Below, piece by piece: positions 45,395-57,896 of a stretch of DNA of 64,000 bases. The stretch's first letter is position 1. Every line of letters begins with the position of its first letter. Under the pieces are notes generated by a model that saw only the letters and a program-made list of their open reading frames with translations, was not told the origin of the DNA and made no database searches. The position numbers and the translations under genes are program-made. Source of the DNA: Nocardia carnea. Its GTDB lineage: Bacteria > Actinomycetota > Actinomycetes > Mycobacteriales > Mycobacteriaceae. The DNA lies in assembly GCF_029869215.1 (NCBI RefSeq), contig NZ_JARWPM010000429.1, positions 1-64,000 of the forward strand, written 5' to 3'.

Positions 45395-45400
45395 CACGGT

Positions 45401-46216
45401 ATGGCTGCTGCCGGATTGCCCACGCCGACCCCCATCCCCTATCCGGAGCTCGACAAGCGCGAGGAAGACCATTGGTCCGGCGCGCAGATGGACGACGACC
45501 GCCTGCGGGCGCTGTCGCTGGGTGCCTTCTACTCGGCGCGCTGGGACGCCTTCCACGATGCGATGCTGCTCGGCCCCGAGCGCGACCATCCACTCGGCGA
45601 CCGGCGCGAACTCGCCATCGACACGCTCACCGGAGCCTGGGGCATCACCGACGGAACCGAGGCCCGGGCCTCCATGGAACAGCTCCTCGAAGGTATGCAC
45701 GCACCGCTGTACGCCCTGGTGCATCCGCTGGTCACCGCCTCGCTCAACGCCAGCGAACGCGACCGCTTCGGCGAACGCGCCGACCGGCACCGGGCCTTCC
45801 TGCGGCAGGTCGCCTCGTTCCGTGGGATCGACAACTCCGAAGCCCTGGTCCGCGACTACGACATCTGGTCGCAGGCCATCAAGATCGGCTTCACCGATCA
45901 TCTGTCCCGGCCCCTGCCGGCCGATATCCACGCCTGGGATCTGGCCCGGGTGGTCGCGGTGGCCCGGATGTCTTTCACCGCCGGCTACATCGAAGAGGAC
46001 GTGGCCTGGGATTACCTGGCCCGCGCGCTACCCTTGGCCCAGCGCAAATACCGCAACTGGCGGCAGTTCGGCGACGCCTATATCACCGGCTGGACCTACT
46101 GGCAGGCCTGTGAGGACCTCGCCGAACTCAAAGACGGCGGCGTCGACCGCCGGATGGAGTTGTTGCGGCTGTGGCTGCGCCCCACCAGTCCCTGGCGCCG
46201 TATCGGCCTGCACTGA
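45401..46216 (+). CDS. DUF1266 domain-containing protein
   Basis: 271 residues. The diagnostic DUF1266 region is seen in WDLARVVAVARMSFTAGYIE and FGDAYITGWTYWQ in the C-terminal third. In E. coli comparable proteins are YbeR and YbeU; function is not known. It contains no membrane segment. The first ~60 residues are polar. Confidence 0.8.
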   Translation: MAAAGLPTPTPIPYPELDKREEDHWSGAQMDDDRLRALSLGAFYSARWDAFHDAMLLGPERDHPLGDRRELAIDTLTGAWGITDGTEARASMEQLLEGMHAPLYALVHPLVTASLNASERDRFGERADRHRAFLRQVASFRGIDNSEALVRDYDIWSQAIKIGFTDHLSRPLPADIHAWDLARVVAVARMSFTAGYIEEDVAWDYLARALPLAQRKYRNWRQFGDAYITGWTYWQACEDLAELKDGGVDRRMELLRLWLRPTSPWRRIGLH

Positions 46217-46250
46217 CCGATTCCGGCGCTCGATTCGCGGCGCGCATGCC

Positions 46251-47000
46251 TCAGTGCCGGCCGGCGAGCCAGTCCTCGAAGGTGGTCGGCGCCAGCCGGG
46301 CATTCTCGTCGGGTAGTAGAACGTTCCCGGCCATCTCGGGTCCGAAGATCGACGACCAGGTCGGCAGCAGGTCGACTCGGTGGCCGCGGGCCTGATGGGT
46401 CCGGCGGGCCATATCGACGAGATCCTGGGGCGCGGGACCGGCGATATCGCGGTACCGGCCCTGCGGCGGGCCCGCGGCCACTTCGGCCAGGATGTCCGCC
46501 ACATCCGCGGGGGCGATCGGCTGGATCAGCAGTGGGGCGATGGGGGCGACGCCGTCCTGCTCGGTCCAGCCGCTCACCATGGCGGCGAAATCGTGGAATT
46601 GGGTGGCGCGGACGATCGTCCACGGCACGGGTCCCGCGGTGACCAGGCGTTCCTGTTCCCGCTTGCCGGCGTAGTGCGCGTTGCCGTCGACCCGGTCCAC
46701 TCCGACGATGGAGAGCAGGACGTGGTGGCCCACGCCGGCCCGCTCCGCGGCCGCCAGCAGATTCCGTGTCGCTGTGCCGAACCAGGCGACGGCCTCGCCG
46801 CGGTCGGTGGCGGTGCAGTTGGTGGTATCTATCACCGCGTTCACGCCGGCCAGTGCGGCATCCAAGCCCTCGCCGCTCAGTAGATCCACACCACGAGCCC
46901 GACTGATGGGCACGACATCGTGACCGGCCGCCTGTAGTGCGGCGACGGTGCGGGAGCCGATGTTTCCGGTCGCTCCGGCGACGGCGAATCGTGCGGTCAT
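46251..47000 (-). CDS. NmrA-like NAD(P)-binding protein
   Basis: 249 residues. N-terminal RFAVAGATGNIGSRTVAALQ is the atypical-SDR nucleotide-binding motif; DRVDGNAHYAGKREQERLV carries a YxxxK. Members are redox sensors or quinone reductases (QorB/NmrA type). It is divergent from an Rrf2 regulator, which probably controls it. Confidence 0.85.
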   Translation of the reverse strand: MTARFAVAGATGNIGSRTVAALQAAGHDVVPISRARGVDLLSGEGLDAALAGVNAVIDTTNCTATDRGEAVAWFGTATRNLLAAAERAGVGHHVLLSIVGVDRVDGNAHYAGKREQERLVTAGPVPWTIVRATQFHDFAAMVSGWTEQDGVAPIAPLLIQPIAPADVADILAEVAAGPPQGRYRDIAGPAPQDLVDMARRTHQARGHRVDLLPTWSSIFGPEMAGNVLLPDENARLAPTTFEDWLAGRH

Positions 47001-47061
47001 GGCTGTCCCTTCCAGAAGTGAGTACAGCGGCCAACCTATCTCGGACTAAATAGATCCGCAA

Positions 47062-47076
47062 TATCTTGGATAGACT
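47062..47076. promoter_or_regulatory. Rrf2 operator-like palindrome and -10 box
   Basis: TATC-TTG-GATA is a perfect palindrome at 47062-47072. It overlaps TAGACT (47071-47076), a -10 box 7 nt before ATG 47084, so binding would block the Rrf2 promoter and perhaps the divergent NmrA-like promoter. Confidence 0.45.
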
Positions 47077-47083
47077 CACCAGC

Positions 47084-47563
47084 ATGAAACTGCCGGTGAG
47101 TACGGAATGGCTGCTGCACTGTGCTACCTCGCTGGCGCAGCTCGAAACCGGTGCGACGGCGTCGGCGGCTCAACTCGCGCAGTATTTCGACCTGCCCGCG
47201 CCTTACCTGGCCAAACAGCTGCAGAGCTTGGTTCGAGCCGGTCTGCTGAGCGCGACCACCGGGCCGCGCGGGGGATTCCGGCTGGCCCGGCCCGCGGCGG
47301 AGATCACCCTGTTGCAGATCATCGAAGCGATCGACGGTGCGGCGTCACCCTACGAATGCCGGGAAATCCGGCAGCAAGGCCGGGGCGCCCTGCCCGCCGA
47401 ACAGTGCCGTGAACCCTGTCTGCTCGCCGTGAAGATGGCCGAAGCGCACGAAGCCTGGCGGAGCAGCCTGGCCGCGACGTCCCTCGCCGAACTGGTCGGC
47501 GAACTACCCGACTGGGCACCCGAGCGTACGCGCCGTCGTCTCACCGGCGGCGCGGCCCAGTGA
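47084..47563 (+). CDS. Rrf2 family regulator
   Basis: 159 residues from ATG 47084. The winged HTH runs through LAQYFDLPAPYLAKQLQSLVRAGLLSATTGPRGGF in pieces (about 31-65). Three cysteines at 92, 108 and 112 are positioned like the iron-sulfur cluster ligands of NsrR/IscR/RsrR-type proteins. A redox- or NO-sensing role is therefore likely. It is divergent from the NmrA-like gene, as with RsrR in Streptomyces. Confidence 0.88.
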   Translation: MKLPVSTEWLLHCATSLAQLETGATASAAQLAQYFDLPAPYLAKQLQSLVRAGLLSATTGPRGGFRLARPAAEITLLQIIEAIDGAASPYECREIRQQGRGALPAEQCREPCLLAVKMAEAHEAWRSSLAATSLAELVGELPDWAPERTRRRLTGGAAQ

Positions 47564-47633
47564 ACCGGCCCGGCGACAACATGTGCAGGCGGCTCGACCG
47601 ACTTCCTATCGCCCGTACCGCGGCGGCGAAGCC

Positions 47634-48599
47634 TCAGATACCCGGCAGGGAGCGCAGGATGCCGCGGCCGTAGCGCTGGAACTGGGTGTCGTCGACCATG
47701 CCCAGCGAATGCCGTTCGACCAGCAGTTCCCACTCCGAGTACAGGTGGGCGACGCTCGGATCGGCCGGACCCGCCGAACCGTCCAGGGCCACCAGCCGGA
47801 CCGCGAAGTTGACCGCGTAGGTCACCCGCTCGGTATCGGCGCGGTCCAAACCGGTGAAGCCCATGGTGGTGTTGCCGTCGTGTACTTCGATCAACGGGCG
47901 GCGGTCGCCGGCGAGCAGCCCGGTCGCCATCGACGGTGGTTCCTCGGTGGCCCGGGCCCGCATGATCATCTCGATCGGCAATTCGTGCGCGTACGGTTCG
48001 TCGGGGCCCAGGGCGATCAGCAGCAGGCGCCGGGTCGTCACCGTGAGCAGGCAGGGATCGTCGTCGCCGACCGGTGGATGTGCGATGACATAGGCAGTTT
48101 CCAGCACATACTCGTCGCCGGTGACGAGGCGGTGCAGGTCGGTCAGGGCCGGTTCACCGCGCCCCGGCACCGACATCCGGCGAATCGCCCGGTCGACATC
48201 GGCGCGGACCGGCCCGCGGTCGGTGACCTCGACGGGAGGCGCGGTCAGGTCGGGGGCGGCGATATCGATCCGCTGGGCGGCCAGGATCTGATCATTGATA
48301 CGGGAAACGATGCCGGCGGCCGCCGGAACATCGTGCTCGGCGATCAGCACGGGGAGTGGCGTCCGGTCAGCGGGCACCCCGACCAGTACCGGGGTCGGAT
48401 AACGCAGATAGATTTCGATCACCACCGCGTCGTCGGCGCGGCGACTGAGCCGCACCTCCAGCAGGTCGGTGACCGCGACGTCCAGGACGCGCTCGCCGTC
48501 GGTCTCGGTATCGCCGTCGGCTCCGGGCCGCAGGACGATCAACCGTCCCGCACCGTGCCGGACGATTGCTGTGGGTGTCCGTAACTCGACTATGTCCAT
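47634..48599 (-). CDS. Hypothetical protein with SHOCT-like C-terminus
   Basis: 321 residues; not recognised. The N-terminal and middle regions are beta-rich (YLRYPTPVLVGVPADRTP, CLLTVTTRRLLLIALG), perhaps PH-like modules. The end EWELLVERHSLGMVDDTQFQ recalls a SHOCT motif (short C-terminal domain: two helices with a Leu-x-x-Gly turn). There is no membrane segment. A GGGGG precedes ATG 48599. Confidence 0.6.
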   Translation of the reverse strand: MDIVELRTPTAIVRHGAGRLIVLRPGADGDTETDGERVLDVAVTDLLEVRLSRRADDAVVIEIYLRYPTPVLVGVPADRTPLPVLIAEHDVPAAAGIVSRINDQILAAQRIDIAAPDLTAPPVEVTDRGPVRADVDRAIRRMSVPGRGEPALTDLHRLVTGDEYVLETAYVIAHPPVGDDDPCLLTVTTRRLLLIALGPDEPYAHELPIEMIMRARATEEPPSMATGLLAGDRRPLIEVHDGNTTMGFTGLDRADTERVTYAVNFAVRLVALDGSAGPADPSVAHLYSEWELLVERHSLGMVDDTQFQRYGRGILRSLPGI

Positions 48600-48932
48600 A
48601 CCCCCTGCGCTCGGGTCGTACGTCGATCAACATGGGTGGGGCGTGCGTGCCATGATTGTGATCACTACGAGATATCACAGACCACGACGCCGGGAACCAC
48701 GGTGGTTTTCCGGCCGTTTACCTGTTGAACTGCATCACCAGCCGAACTCCTCGCTTGCGATAAGTCAGGAAGCGCGATGTATCGAGTAGACCGTACGCGG
48801 TAACGTGGCATGTCCGCATCCGAATCCGCCCACCGGGCGGCCGCGGAAGTGGGTTGCGCCGCTCGAGACGGACGCATCGCTAGGCAAAAACGCGGAGACG
48901 CCTGAAAGGACTGGCCGCCCGGCCGACGCTCT
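48600..48932. other. Upstream region of ftsH
   Basis: 333 bp with no gene. It contains the promoters of ftsH (plus) and of the hypothetical gene (minus). No regulatory motif could be assigned with confidence. AAAGGA lies 22 bp before the ftsH ATG, too far for a standard ribosome binding site. Confidence 0.4.
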
Positions 48933-51326
<2,394 letters not shown>

Positions 51327-51399
51327 TCCGGCGCCGATTACGCTCGGACCTGTTCGGCGCCCGGTGAGTACTGCCGCGCCCGAGATGTGGAGGTGTCCT

Positions 51400-52071
51400 A
51401 TGTCGGCCGATCAGCAGACCAACGGCCATACGACCGGTATTCCCGCCGAATTGGGCGAGACCGGCGGTCCGCTGCCGGAATTGATCGCCCGGCACACGGG
51501 TAAGCCGTTCGACCAGGTGCGTGCCGAGAACGCCGTACGGGAGCTGCTGCTCGCGGTCGGGGAAAACCCCGACCGGCCGGGGCTGGTCGATACGCCCGCC
51601 CGGGTCGCGCGCGCCTACCGGGAAATGTTCGCGGGCCTGTACGTCGAACCCGACGCGGTGCTGAACACCACCTTCGACGAGGAACATCAGGAATTGGTAC
51701 TCGTCCGCGATATCCCCATGTACTCGACCTGCGAACATCATCTGGTGTCGTTCCACGGAGTCGCGCACGTCGGCTATATCCCGGGCCCGCACGGGCGGGT
51801 GACCGGCCTGTCGAAACTGGCCCGCCTGGTGGACCTGTACGCCAAGCGGCCGCAGGTCCAGGAACGGCTGACCAGCCAGATCGCGGACGCGGTGATGCGC
51901 AAACTGGATCCGCGGGGCGCGATCGTGGTGGTCGAGGCCGAACATCTGTGTATGGCCATGCGCGGTATCCGCAAACCCGGGGCCAGCACCACCACCTCCG
52001 CGGTACGCGGGCTGTTGCAGACCAACTCGGCCTCGCGCGCCGAGGCCCTCGACCTGATCCTGCGCAAGTGA
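51400..52071 (+). CDS. folE: GTP cyclohydrolase I
   Basis: 223 residues from ATG 51400 with GGAGG upstream. The zinc site is CEHH in [14 protein letters not shown] and a later Cys in EHLCMAM. It opens GTP to dihydroneopterin triphosphate, the first step of folate synthesis. The extra N-terminal ~35 residues are polar. It overlaps folP by 4 nt (GTGA). Confidence 0.97.
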   Translation: MSADQQTNGHTTGIPAELGETGGPLPELIARHTGKPFDQVRAENAVRELLLAVGENPDRPGLVDTPARVARAYREMFAGLYVEPDAVLNTTFDEEHQELVLVRDIPMYSTCEHHLVSFHGVAHVGYIPGPHGRVTGLSKLARLVDLYAKRPQVQERLTSQIADAVMRKLDPRGAIVVVEAEHLCMAMRGIRKPGASTTTSAVRGLLQTNSASRAEALDLILRK

Positions 52072-52979
52072 GCGATCAGCCGCCGATCACCAGCACCCCG
52101 ACCCTGACCGGTGTGGTACCCCGGCCGGGTATCACCCCTCGTCCGGGCCGGTCGTGCGTCGTCATGGGCATCGTGAACGTGACCAGCGATTCGTTCTCCG
52201 ACGGCGGCCGCTACCTGGACCCCGACCGGGCGATCGAGCACGGGGTGCGGCTCTACGAGACCGGCGCCGACATCATCGACGTGGGCGGCGAATCCACGCG
52301 GCCCGGCGCGGTGCGGGTCGAGGCGGACACCGAGATCGAACGGGTGGTGCCCGTCATCACCGGGCTGGTCGCGGCCGGCGTGCCCACCAGCGTCGACACC
52401 ATGCGGGCCGTGGTCGCGGAGGCGGCCGTCGCGGCCGGGGTGTCGGTGATCAACGATGTATCCGGCGGACGTGCTGATCCGGCGATGGCCGAGGTGGTCG
52501 CGGCAGCCGATATCCCGTGGATCCTCATGCACTGGCGGGCCGCCGCCGATTACCGGCATACCGGCCCGGCCGATCACTACGACGATGTCGTGGCCGAAGT
52601 GCAGGCCGAACTCGGGGTCCAGGTGCGGCACGCGGTCGCCGCGGGGGTGGACCCGGCCCGGCTCATTCTCGATCCCGGCCTCGGGTTCGCGAAGAACGCC
52701 GAGCACAACTGGGCACTGCTCGCGGCGCTGGACCGTTTCGTCGCCGACGGTTTCCCGGTGCTGATCGGAGCCTCCCGTAAGCGGTTCCTGGGTTCGCTGC
52801 TGGGCGATCAGACCGGTCCGCGTCCGCCGTCCGGGCGGGAAACCGCGACCGCGACGATCTCCGCGCTCGCCGCCTGGCACGGCGCCTGGGGCGTGCGGGT
52901 GCACGATGTGCGTGGTTCGCAGGACGCGATCGCGGTCACCGACGCCTGGCGCCGCGCCGCCGCGGGAGCCGTCCGGTGA
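52068..52979 (+). CDS. folP: Dihydropteroate synthase
   Basis: 303 residues. Substrate loops are present: [26 protein letters not shown], and the C-terminal SRKRFLG. It joins pterin diphosphate with p-aminobenzoate and is the sulfonamide target. The sequence keeps the usual catalytic residues, so there is no sign of a resistance form. GTG start in overlap with folE. Confidence 0.97.
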   Translation: MSDQPPITSTPTLTGVVPRPGITPRPGRSCVVMGIVNVTSDSFSDGGRYLDPDRAIEHGVRLYETGADIIDVGGESTRPGAVRVEADTEIERVVPVITGLVAAGVPTSVDTMRAVVAEAAVAAGVSVINDVSGGRADPAMAEVVAAADIPWILMHWRAAADYRHTGPADHYDDVVAEVQAELGVQVRHAVAAGVDPARLILDPGLGFAKNAEHNWALLAALDRFVADGFPVLIGASRKRFLGSLLGDQTGPRPPSGRETATATISALAAWHGAWGVRVHDVRGSQDAIAVTDAWRRAAAGAVR

Positions 52980-53362
52980 GCACCCGGCCCGGCGATCGGA
53001 TCGAACTGCGTGGTCTGCGCGTTTTCGGTTATCACGGGGTTTTCGAGCACGAACGCCGGGACGGGCAGGAATTCGTCGTCGATCTCACGGTCTGGACCGA
53101 TATCTCCGCCGCCGCGGCCACCGACGATCTCGCCCATACCGTGGATTACGGCGCTCTCGCCGATCTGGCGGTGGGCATTGTGCAGGGGCCACCACGGAAT
53201 CTGATCGAAACCGTCGCCGCCGAAATCGCCGAACGGGTCCGCGCCGTGCCCGGTGTCGCCGACGCCGAGGTGGTGCTGCACAAGCCGAGCGCGCCGATAC
53301 CGCATCGTTTCACCGATGTGCGGGTCGTTACCTCCGGTAGCCGTGAACAGGGGCCGCGATGA
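52976..53362 (+). CDS. folB: Dihydroneopterin aldolase
   Basis: 128 residues; FGYHGVFEHERRDGQEFVVD type head (RVFGYHGVFEHE) and the Glu/Lys of the active site (LHKPSAPIP) are present. It converts dihydroneopterin to hydroxymethyl-dihydropterin. It overlaps both neighbours by 4 nt. Confidence 0.95.
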   Translation: MSTRPGDRIELRGLRVFGYHGVFEHERRDGQEFVVDLTVWTDISAAAATDDLAHTVDYGALADLAVGIVQGPPRNLIETVAAEIAERVRAVPGVADAEVVLHKPSAPIPHRFTDVRVVTSGSREQGPR

Positions 53363-53904
53363 CGCGCGCGATCCTGTCCATCGGCTCGAACCTGGGGGAC
53401 CGGCTCGCGTTGCTGCGCGGCGCCGTCGCCGGATTCGGCCCGCGTATCCGGGCGGTCTCGCCCGTGTACACCACCGCGCCGTGGGGCGGGGTGGAGCAGG
53501 ACGATTTCCTCAACGCCGTCCTGATCGCCGAGGACCCGGCCTACGACTGCCGCGACTGGCTCGCACACGGCCGGCGGCTCGAACGGGCCGCCGGACGGGA
53601 ACGAACGGTGCGCTGGGGGGCCCGGACACTCGACGTGGATATCGTCACCTGTGCCGAACCGGCCCCCGGTGGTTTCCGCGCCTGCCGCAGCACCGACCCC
53701 GAACTGACCCTGCCGCACCCACGGGCGCACGAGCGGGCATTCGTGCTGGTTCCGTGGCTGGATGTGGAGCCGGATGCCGTACTCGAGGTGGCCGGTGCCG
53801 CCCGCCCGGTGCGGGAACTGCTGGCGGAACTGGACGCCGCGGAGGTCGCCGGGGTCCGGCGTACCGGCCACACGCTGGCATCTGCCGGGGGAGCCGCACC
53901 ATGA
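53359..53904 (+). CDS. folK: HPPK, 2-amino-4-hydroxy-6-hydroxymethyldihydropteridine diphosphokinase
   Basis: 181 residues. SIGSNLGDRLALLRGAV at the head, DDFLNAVLIAED, and the catalytic RWGARTLDVDIV and LPHPRAHERAFVLVP are all present. It transfers pyrophosphate from ATP to the pterin before FolP. Overlap ATGA with folB and the next gene. Confidence 0.95.
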   Translation: MTRAILSIGSNLGDRLALLRGAVAGFGPRIRAVSPVYTTAPWGGVEQDDFLNAVLIAEDPAYDCRDWLAHGRRLERAAGRERTVRWGARTLDVDIVTCAEPAPGGFRACRSTDPELTLPHPRAHERAFVLVPWLDVEPDAVLEVAGAARPVRELLAELDAAEVAGVRRTGHTLASAGGAAP

Positions 53905-54428
53905 CTCTCGGGGGCGGTGACAAGAACACCAGCGGCGGGCCCGACGACGACGATACGAAGTTGAAACCCACCCGTATCCGGGAGCTGTTGGCCAATGTCG
54001 CGATCGCGGCCGTGATCGCCTGGGTGGCCACTCGGCTGGCGTACGGCAGTTTCCCGCCGATCTCGTCGCTGGCGGGGGCTTCGCTCTACCCGGTGGCGCT
54101 GCTGGAAGCCGTACTGGGCTTCTATATCCGAATCCGGGTCGGCAACAGTGAGATCGGTGCGGACGGCCGCCGGCTGCATCCGATCACGGTCGCCCGCGCA
54201 CTTGCCCTGGCGAAGGCATCGGCGCAAGTCGGTTCGCTGGTCGCCGGTGTCTGGCTGGGGTTCCTGCTGTGGATCTTCCCGCAGCGCGGCGATCTCCGAG
54301 CCGCCGACGCCGACTATCCGGGCGCCCTCATCGGCTGTGGTGCGGGTATCGCGCTGGTCGTCGCCGCGTTGTGGCTCGAGTACTGTTGCCGGGCCCCGGA
54401 CGACCCGACCGATCCCGCCCCTTCGTGA
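53901..54428 (+). CDS. DUF3180 membrane protein
   Basis: 175 residues, four hydrophobic segments after a polar head: NVAIAAVIAWVATRLAYG, ALLEAVLGFYIRIRV, VGSLVAGVWLGFLLWIF, ALIGCGAGIALVVAALWLEY. The family follows folK in many actinobacteria (Rv3605c) and its role is not known. ATGA overlap with folK makes it part of the fol operon. Confidence 0.88.
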   Translation: MTLGGGDKNTSGGPDDDDTKLKPTRIRELLANVAIAAVIAWVATRLAYGSFPPISSLAGASLYPVALLEAVLGFYIRIRVGNSEIGADGRRLHPITVARALALAKASAQVGSLVAGVWLGFLLWIFPQRGDLRAADADYPGALIGCGAGIALVVAALWLEYCCRAPDDPTDPAPS

Positions 54429-54501
54429 ACACATTGTGACCGCCGCGTTCTCGGTGATCGATCACGCCTTTCCCGACCTGGGCGAGGCTGCCGAACGCGG
54501 C

Positions 54502-54507
54502 TACCCT
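54502..54507 (+). promoter_or_regulatory. -10 box of leaderless DUF6779 gene
   Basis: TACCCT, seven bases, then ATG 54515; no ribosome binding site. Confidence 0.5.
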
Positions 54508-54514
54508 TGCGGTC

Positions 54515-55738
54515 ATGGTGTCACCGTCCCGCAGTAGTTCTTCCGCGCGCCGCCGGGAAGATGTGGGCAAACTTTTCCTCGGCGCCCTGGTTCTGCTCGG
54601 CCTGGTGGCCAGCGTTTTCCTGGTCTTCAGCGACAAGGTGCAGTTCCTGCGGGTGGGCTTGGTGGTCGCACTGTGGGCGGCGGTGCTCGGCGCCTGGGCG
54701 GTGAGCCGGTACCAGACCAAGGTGCGCGACCTGCGCCGCACCTACGAAATCGAACTCGAACGCGAGATCAGCGCCCGCCGCGAACACGATCTCGGGGTCG
54801 AGGCGCGGGTGCGGGCGGAAGTCGGCGCCGACGCGTCGGAGATGGCCGCGTTACGTGCCGAACTGGCGGTGCTGCGCCGCCAGTTGCAGCGCCTGTTCGA
54901 CGGGGAACTTCCGCCGGAGCGACCGGCACTGCGGGCCGCGGCCTTCCGCGTCCAGGAGTTGCCCAGCGCCGGGGAAGGGCCCGTGGTCACGGATGCCTGG
55001 CCCAACGGTCAGGACCGGCCGGGGGCGGCGGGTACCTGGCCCGGTGGCGAGGACGGTGAGCGCCGGGCCGTGGACGCCTGGGCGAACGTGGCCGCTAGCT
55101 GGTCGCACGCGGCGGACGGCTGGGTCGATCCGGAGGCCGGTGAGCCGGTCGATCCGGCCGTCGGCGATGTGGTCGATCCGGCGGGCGAGGGCCGCGCCGA
55201 TTCGGCGGCCGATGCCGCGGCGCCGGCCGGCGAACGCAACGGCGTGACTCCCGTCTACGACAGCGACCATCCGAGCCGGCCCCGTTTCGCGAGTCCCGAT
55301 GATGCTCCGGTGACGGCCGAAACAGCGATCGTGCGGCTCGACGACGAGCCGCCGTACGTTCGCGCGACCGCCGATATTTCCGGGCCGAGCTGGTCGGACG
55401 CGTTCACCGAGGTGCAGGACGATCCGGCCCAGGCCGACGGTTACGGCCGGGCGGGCCACGCCGAGACCGTACAAGGCCCGCCGCACCCGGCTGCGGAGTT
55501 CCACGGACCGCCGGTGCCGCCCATTCCCGCGCAACGTCCGGCGCAGCCACAAACGGACCCGGCGGAGAAGGCCGCGGCCGGGAAGTCCCGGGAACGGATC
55601 TCCCGGATACCGGCCAAATTGTCGTCCCGGAACTCCCGGCGCCGCCGCACCCAGGCCGACCCGAGCGGTTCGCGCCGGTTGTCGGTGGCCGAGATCATGG
55701 CGAACCTGCGCCAGGAAGAAGAGCAGCGCAGCTCCTGA
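54515..55738 (+). CDS. DUF6779 membrane protein
   Basis: 407 residues. Two membrane helices near the N-terminus (LFLGALVLLGLVASVFLVF and VGLVVALWAAVLGAWAV) are followed by a coiled-coil stretch (RRTYEIELEREISARREHD and MAALRAELAVLRRQLQRLF). The remaining ~250 residues are low-complexity, rich in Pro, Asp, Gly and Ala, with a conserved short end (RRLSVAEIMANLRQEEEQR). It matches Rv3604c by position. A cell-envelope role is likely. Confidence 0.85.
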   Translation: MVSPSRSSSSARRREDVGKLFLGALVLLGLVASVFLVFSDKVQFLRVGLVVALWAAVLGAWAVSRYQTKVRDLRRTYEIELEREISARREHDLGVEARVRAEVGADASEMAALRAELAVLRRQLQRLFDGELPPERPALRAAAFRVQELPSAGEGPVVTDAWPNGQDRPGAAGTWPGGEDGERRAVDAWANVAASWSHAADGWVDPEAGEPVDPAVGDVVDPAGEGRADSAADAAAPAGERNGVTPVYDSDHPSRPRFASPDDAPVTAETAIVRLDDEPPYVRATADISGPSWSDAFTEVQDDPAQADGYGRAGHAETVQGPPHPAAEFHGPPVPPIPAQRPAQPQTDPAEKAAAGKSRERISRIPAKLSSRNSRRRRTQADPSGSRRLSVAEIMANLRQEEEQRSS

Positions 55739-55871
55739 AGTGCGGCGCAGCGCGAGTGCGGTGGAGATCACCCGGCGCGCACATGGCGCATCGGTGGACC
55801 GCGGTCCTATCCTCGATGCGTAACGTCCGGTACCCGCAGAGCGGGACTGGAACGACTTCGAGAGGACACTG

Positions 55872-56837
55872 GTGACCTCGCCACGCGTAACTCCTGGCAA
55901 TTCGGCCGCGAGTGGTGATCCGGCGCCCGCACGACTGACGGTGGGAATCGTCTCGGCGGGACGTGTGGGATCAGCACTCGGCGCCGCGCTCGAGCGCGCC
56001 GGACATGTCGTGTTCGGCGTAGCCGCCATCTCCGATGCCTCCGTGCACCGGGCGCGTACCCGGCTGCCCGAATCGCAGATCCTGCCCGTGGAAGAGGTCG
56101 CCGCCCGGAGCGAACTACTGATCCTCGCGGTGCCGGACGCCGAACTGGCCGGCCTGGTCCGTGGTTTGGCGAGTGCGCGGACGGTCCGGCCCGGCACGAT
56201 CGTCGCGCACACCTCCGGTGCCAACGGCATCGGAATCCTGGCGCCGCTGGCCCAGGCCGGCGCCCGGCCGCTGGCCATCCACCCCGCGATGACCTTCACC
56301 GGCCACGACGAGGATCTGGCGCGTTTGGCGAACGCGTGTTTCGGGATCACCGCGGCCGACGAGATCGGCTACGCGATCGCGCAGTCACTGGTCATCGAGA
56401 TGGGCGGGGAACCGGTCCGGGTGGCCGAGGAAAACCGTACGCTCTACCACGCCGCCCTCGCCCATGGCAGCAACCATCTGGTCACGCTGGTACTCGACGC
56501 GGTACAGGCGCTGCGCGAAGCGCTGGCCGGGCCGGGGCTGCTCGGTCAGCAAACGGTCGACGACCAGCCGAACGGCCTGCCCGAGCGTCTGCTCGCACCG
56601 CTGGCGTCCGCCGCGCTGGACAACGCGCTGCGCCGCGGCCAGGCCGCTCTGACGGGTCCGGTGGCCCGCGGCGATACCGTGGCCGTGGCCGCGCACCTGG
56701 ATGCGCTCGCCGCGGCCGACCCGCAGGTCGCCGCGGGATATCGGGCGCTGTCGCGGCGCACCGCCGAACGGGCCCAGGCACCCGCCGAACTCCGGGACCT
56801 GCTGGAGGGTCATTCCGCTTCGAAGGAGGGCGCATGA
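55872..56837 (+). CDS. DUF2520 Rossmann-fold protein
   Basis: 321 residues from GTG 55872 with GAGAGGA upstream. The N-terminal domain [24 protein letters not shown] is a dinucleotide-binding fold; the C-terminal domain (DUF2520) is helical. The family is like 6-phosphogluconate or ketopantoate reductases, and this gene is fused by ATGA overlap with panC (Rv3603c position). It may serve as the missing ketopantoate reductase of the pantothenate pathway; no panE is visible in the window. Confidence 0.88.
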   Translation: MTSPRVTPGNSAASGDPAPARLTVGIVSAGRVGSALGAALERAGHVVFGVAAISDASVHRARTRLPESQILPVEEVAARSELLILAVPDAELAGLVRGLASARTVRPGTIVAHTSGANGIGILAPLAQAGARPLAIHPAMTFTGHDEDLARLANACFGITAADEIGYAIAQSLVIEMGGEPVRVAEENRTLYHAALAHGSNHLVTLVLDAVQALREALAGPGLLGQQTVDDQPNGLPERLLAPLASAALDNALRRGQAALTGPVARGDTVAVAAHLDALAAADPQVAAGYRALSRRTAERAQAPAELRDLLEGHSASKEGA

Positions 56838-57796
56838 GCGTCGAATCTCTGCGCGGGGCTTTCCGCACCGGTGAACTGACGGTGCAGCACGACCCTGCGG
56901 TACTGGCCAAAACTGTCCGCGCGTTGCGCGCCGCCGGCCGTACGGTGGGCTTCGTGCCCACCATGGGCGCCTTGCACGAGGGGCATCTGGAGCTGGTCCG
57001 GCGTGCCAAACGCACCAACCAGGTGGTCGTGGTTTCGATCTTCGTCAACCCGCTGCAATTCGGTGCCGGCGAGGATCTCGACGCCTATCCGCGGACACTC
57101 GACGCGGATGTCGAATTGCTGCGCGCCGAAGGTGTCGCCCTGGTGTTCGCCCCGAGTGCCGGGGATATGTACCCCGACGGTCCGCGCACCACGGTGCAGC
57201 CGGGCCCGCTGGGTGCCGAACTCGAGGGCGCGTCCCGGCCGACCCATTTCGCCGGAATGCTCACCGTGGTGGCGAAGCTGTTGCAGATCGTGGCCCCGCA
57301 CGAGGCGTTCTTCGGGGAGAAGGATTACCAGCAGCTGGCCCTGATCCGGCAGCTGGTCCGCGACCTGAACTTCGACGTGAAAATCGTTCCGGTGCCCACC
57401 GTCCGCGAGGCCGACGGCCTGGCCATGTCCTCCCGCAACCGCTACCTCGACCCCGCCCAGCGCGAACTCGCGACCACCCTGTCGGCCGCCCTCCTGGCCG
57501 GTACCCGGTCCGGCGCGGCCGGCCCGCAGGCTGTCCTCGATGCCGCCCGGTCGGTACTGAACGCCGCCCCGGAGATCGCGGTGGACTACCTCGAACTGCG
57601 CGCCGCGGACCTGGGCCCCGCCCCGGAGACCGGCAACGCCCGCCTCCTCGTCGCGGCCCGCGTCGGCTCCACCCGCCTCATCGACAACGCCCCCGTCCAG
57701 CTCGGCGTGCAACTGGACGGCCACCCCGACGCCGATACGAGCCGGTCCGGAACAGCGGCAGCCGGTGTCGGCACTTCCGCAGGTGCCGGACAGTGA
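56834..57796 (+). CDS. panC: Pantothenate synthetase
   Basis: 320 residues. [18 protein letters not shown] (HIGH-like), [22 protein letters not shown], and SSRNRYL are all present. It joins pantoate and beta-alanine with ATP. GAAGGAG precedes ATG 56834. The C-terminal ~30 residues are low complexity. Confidence 0.97.
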   Translation: MSVESLRGAFRTGELTVQHDPAVLAKTVRALRAAGRTVGFVPTMGALHEGHLELVRRAKRTNQVVVVSIFVNPLQFGAGEDLDAYPRTLDADVELLRAEGVALVFAPSAGDMYPDGPRTTVQPGPLGAELEGASRPTHFAGMLTVVAKLLQIVAPHEAFFGEKDYQQLALIRQLVRDLNFDVKIVPVPTVREADGLAMSSRNRYLDPAQRELATTLSAALLAGTRSGAAGPQAVLDAARSVLNAAPEIAVDYLELRAADLGPAPETGNARLLVAARVGSTRLIDNAPVQLGVQLDGHPDADTSRSGTAAAGVGTSAGAGQ

Positions 57797-57896
57797 GTAC
57801 CTGCGCGGACAGCACGCTTTTCGGCCCTCCAATCGGTTCACCTCCGAACCCCGCGCCGCCGAAGGCGGCGCCGATCAACACAGAAGGGCGACAGTG

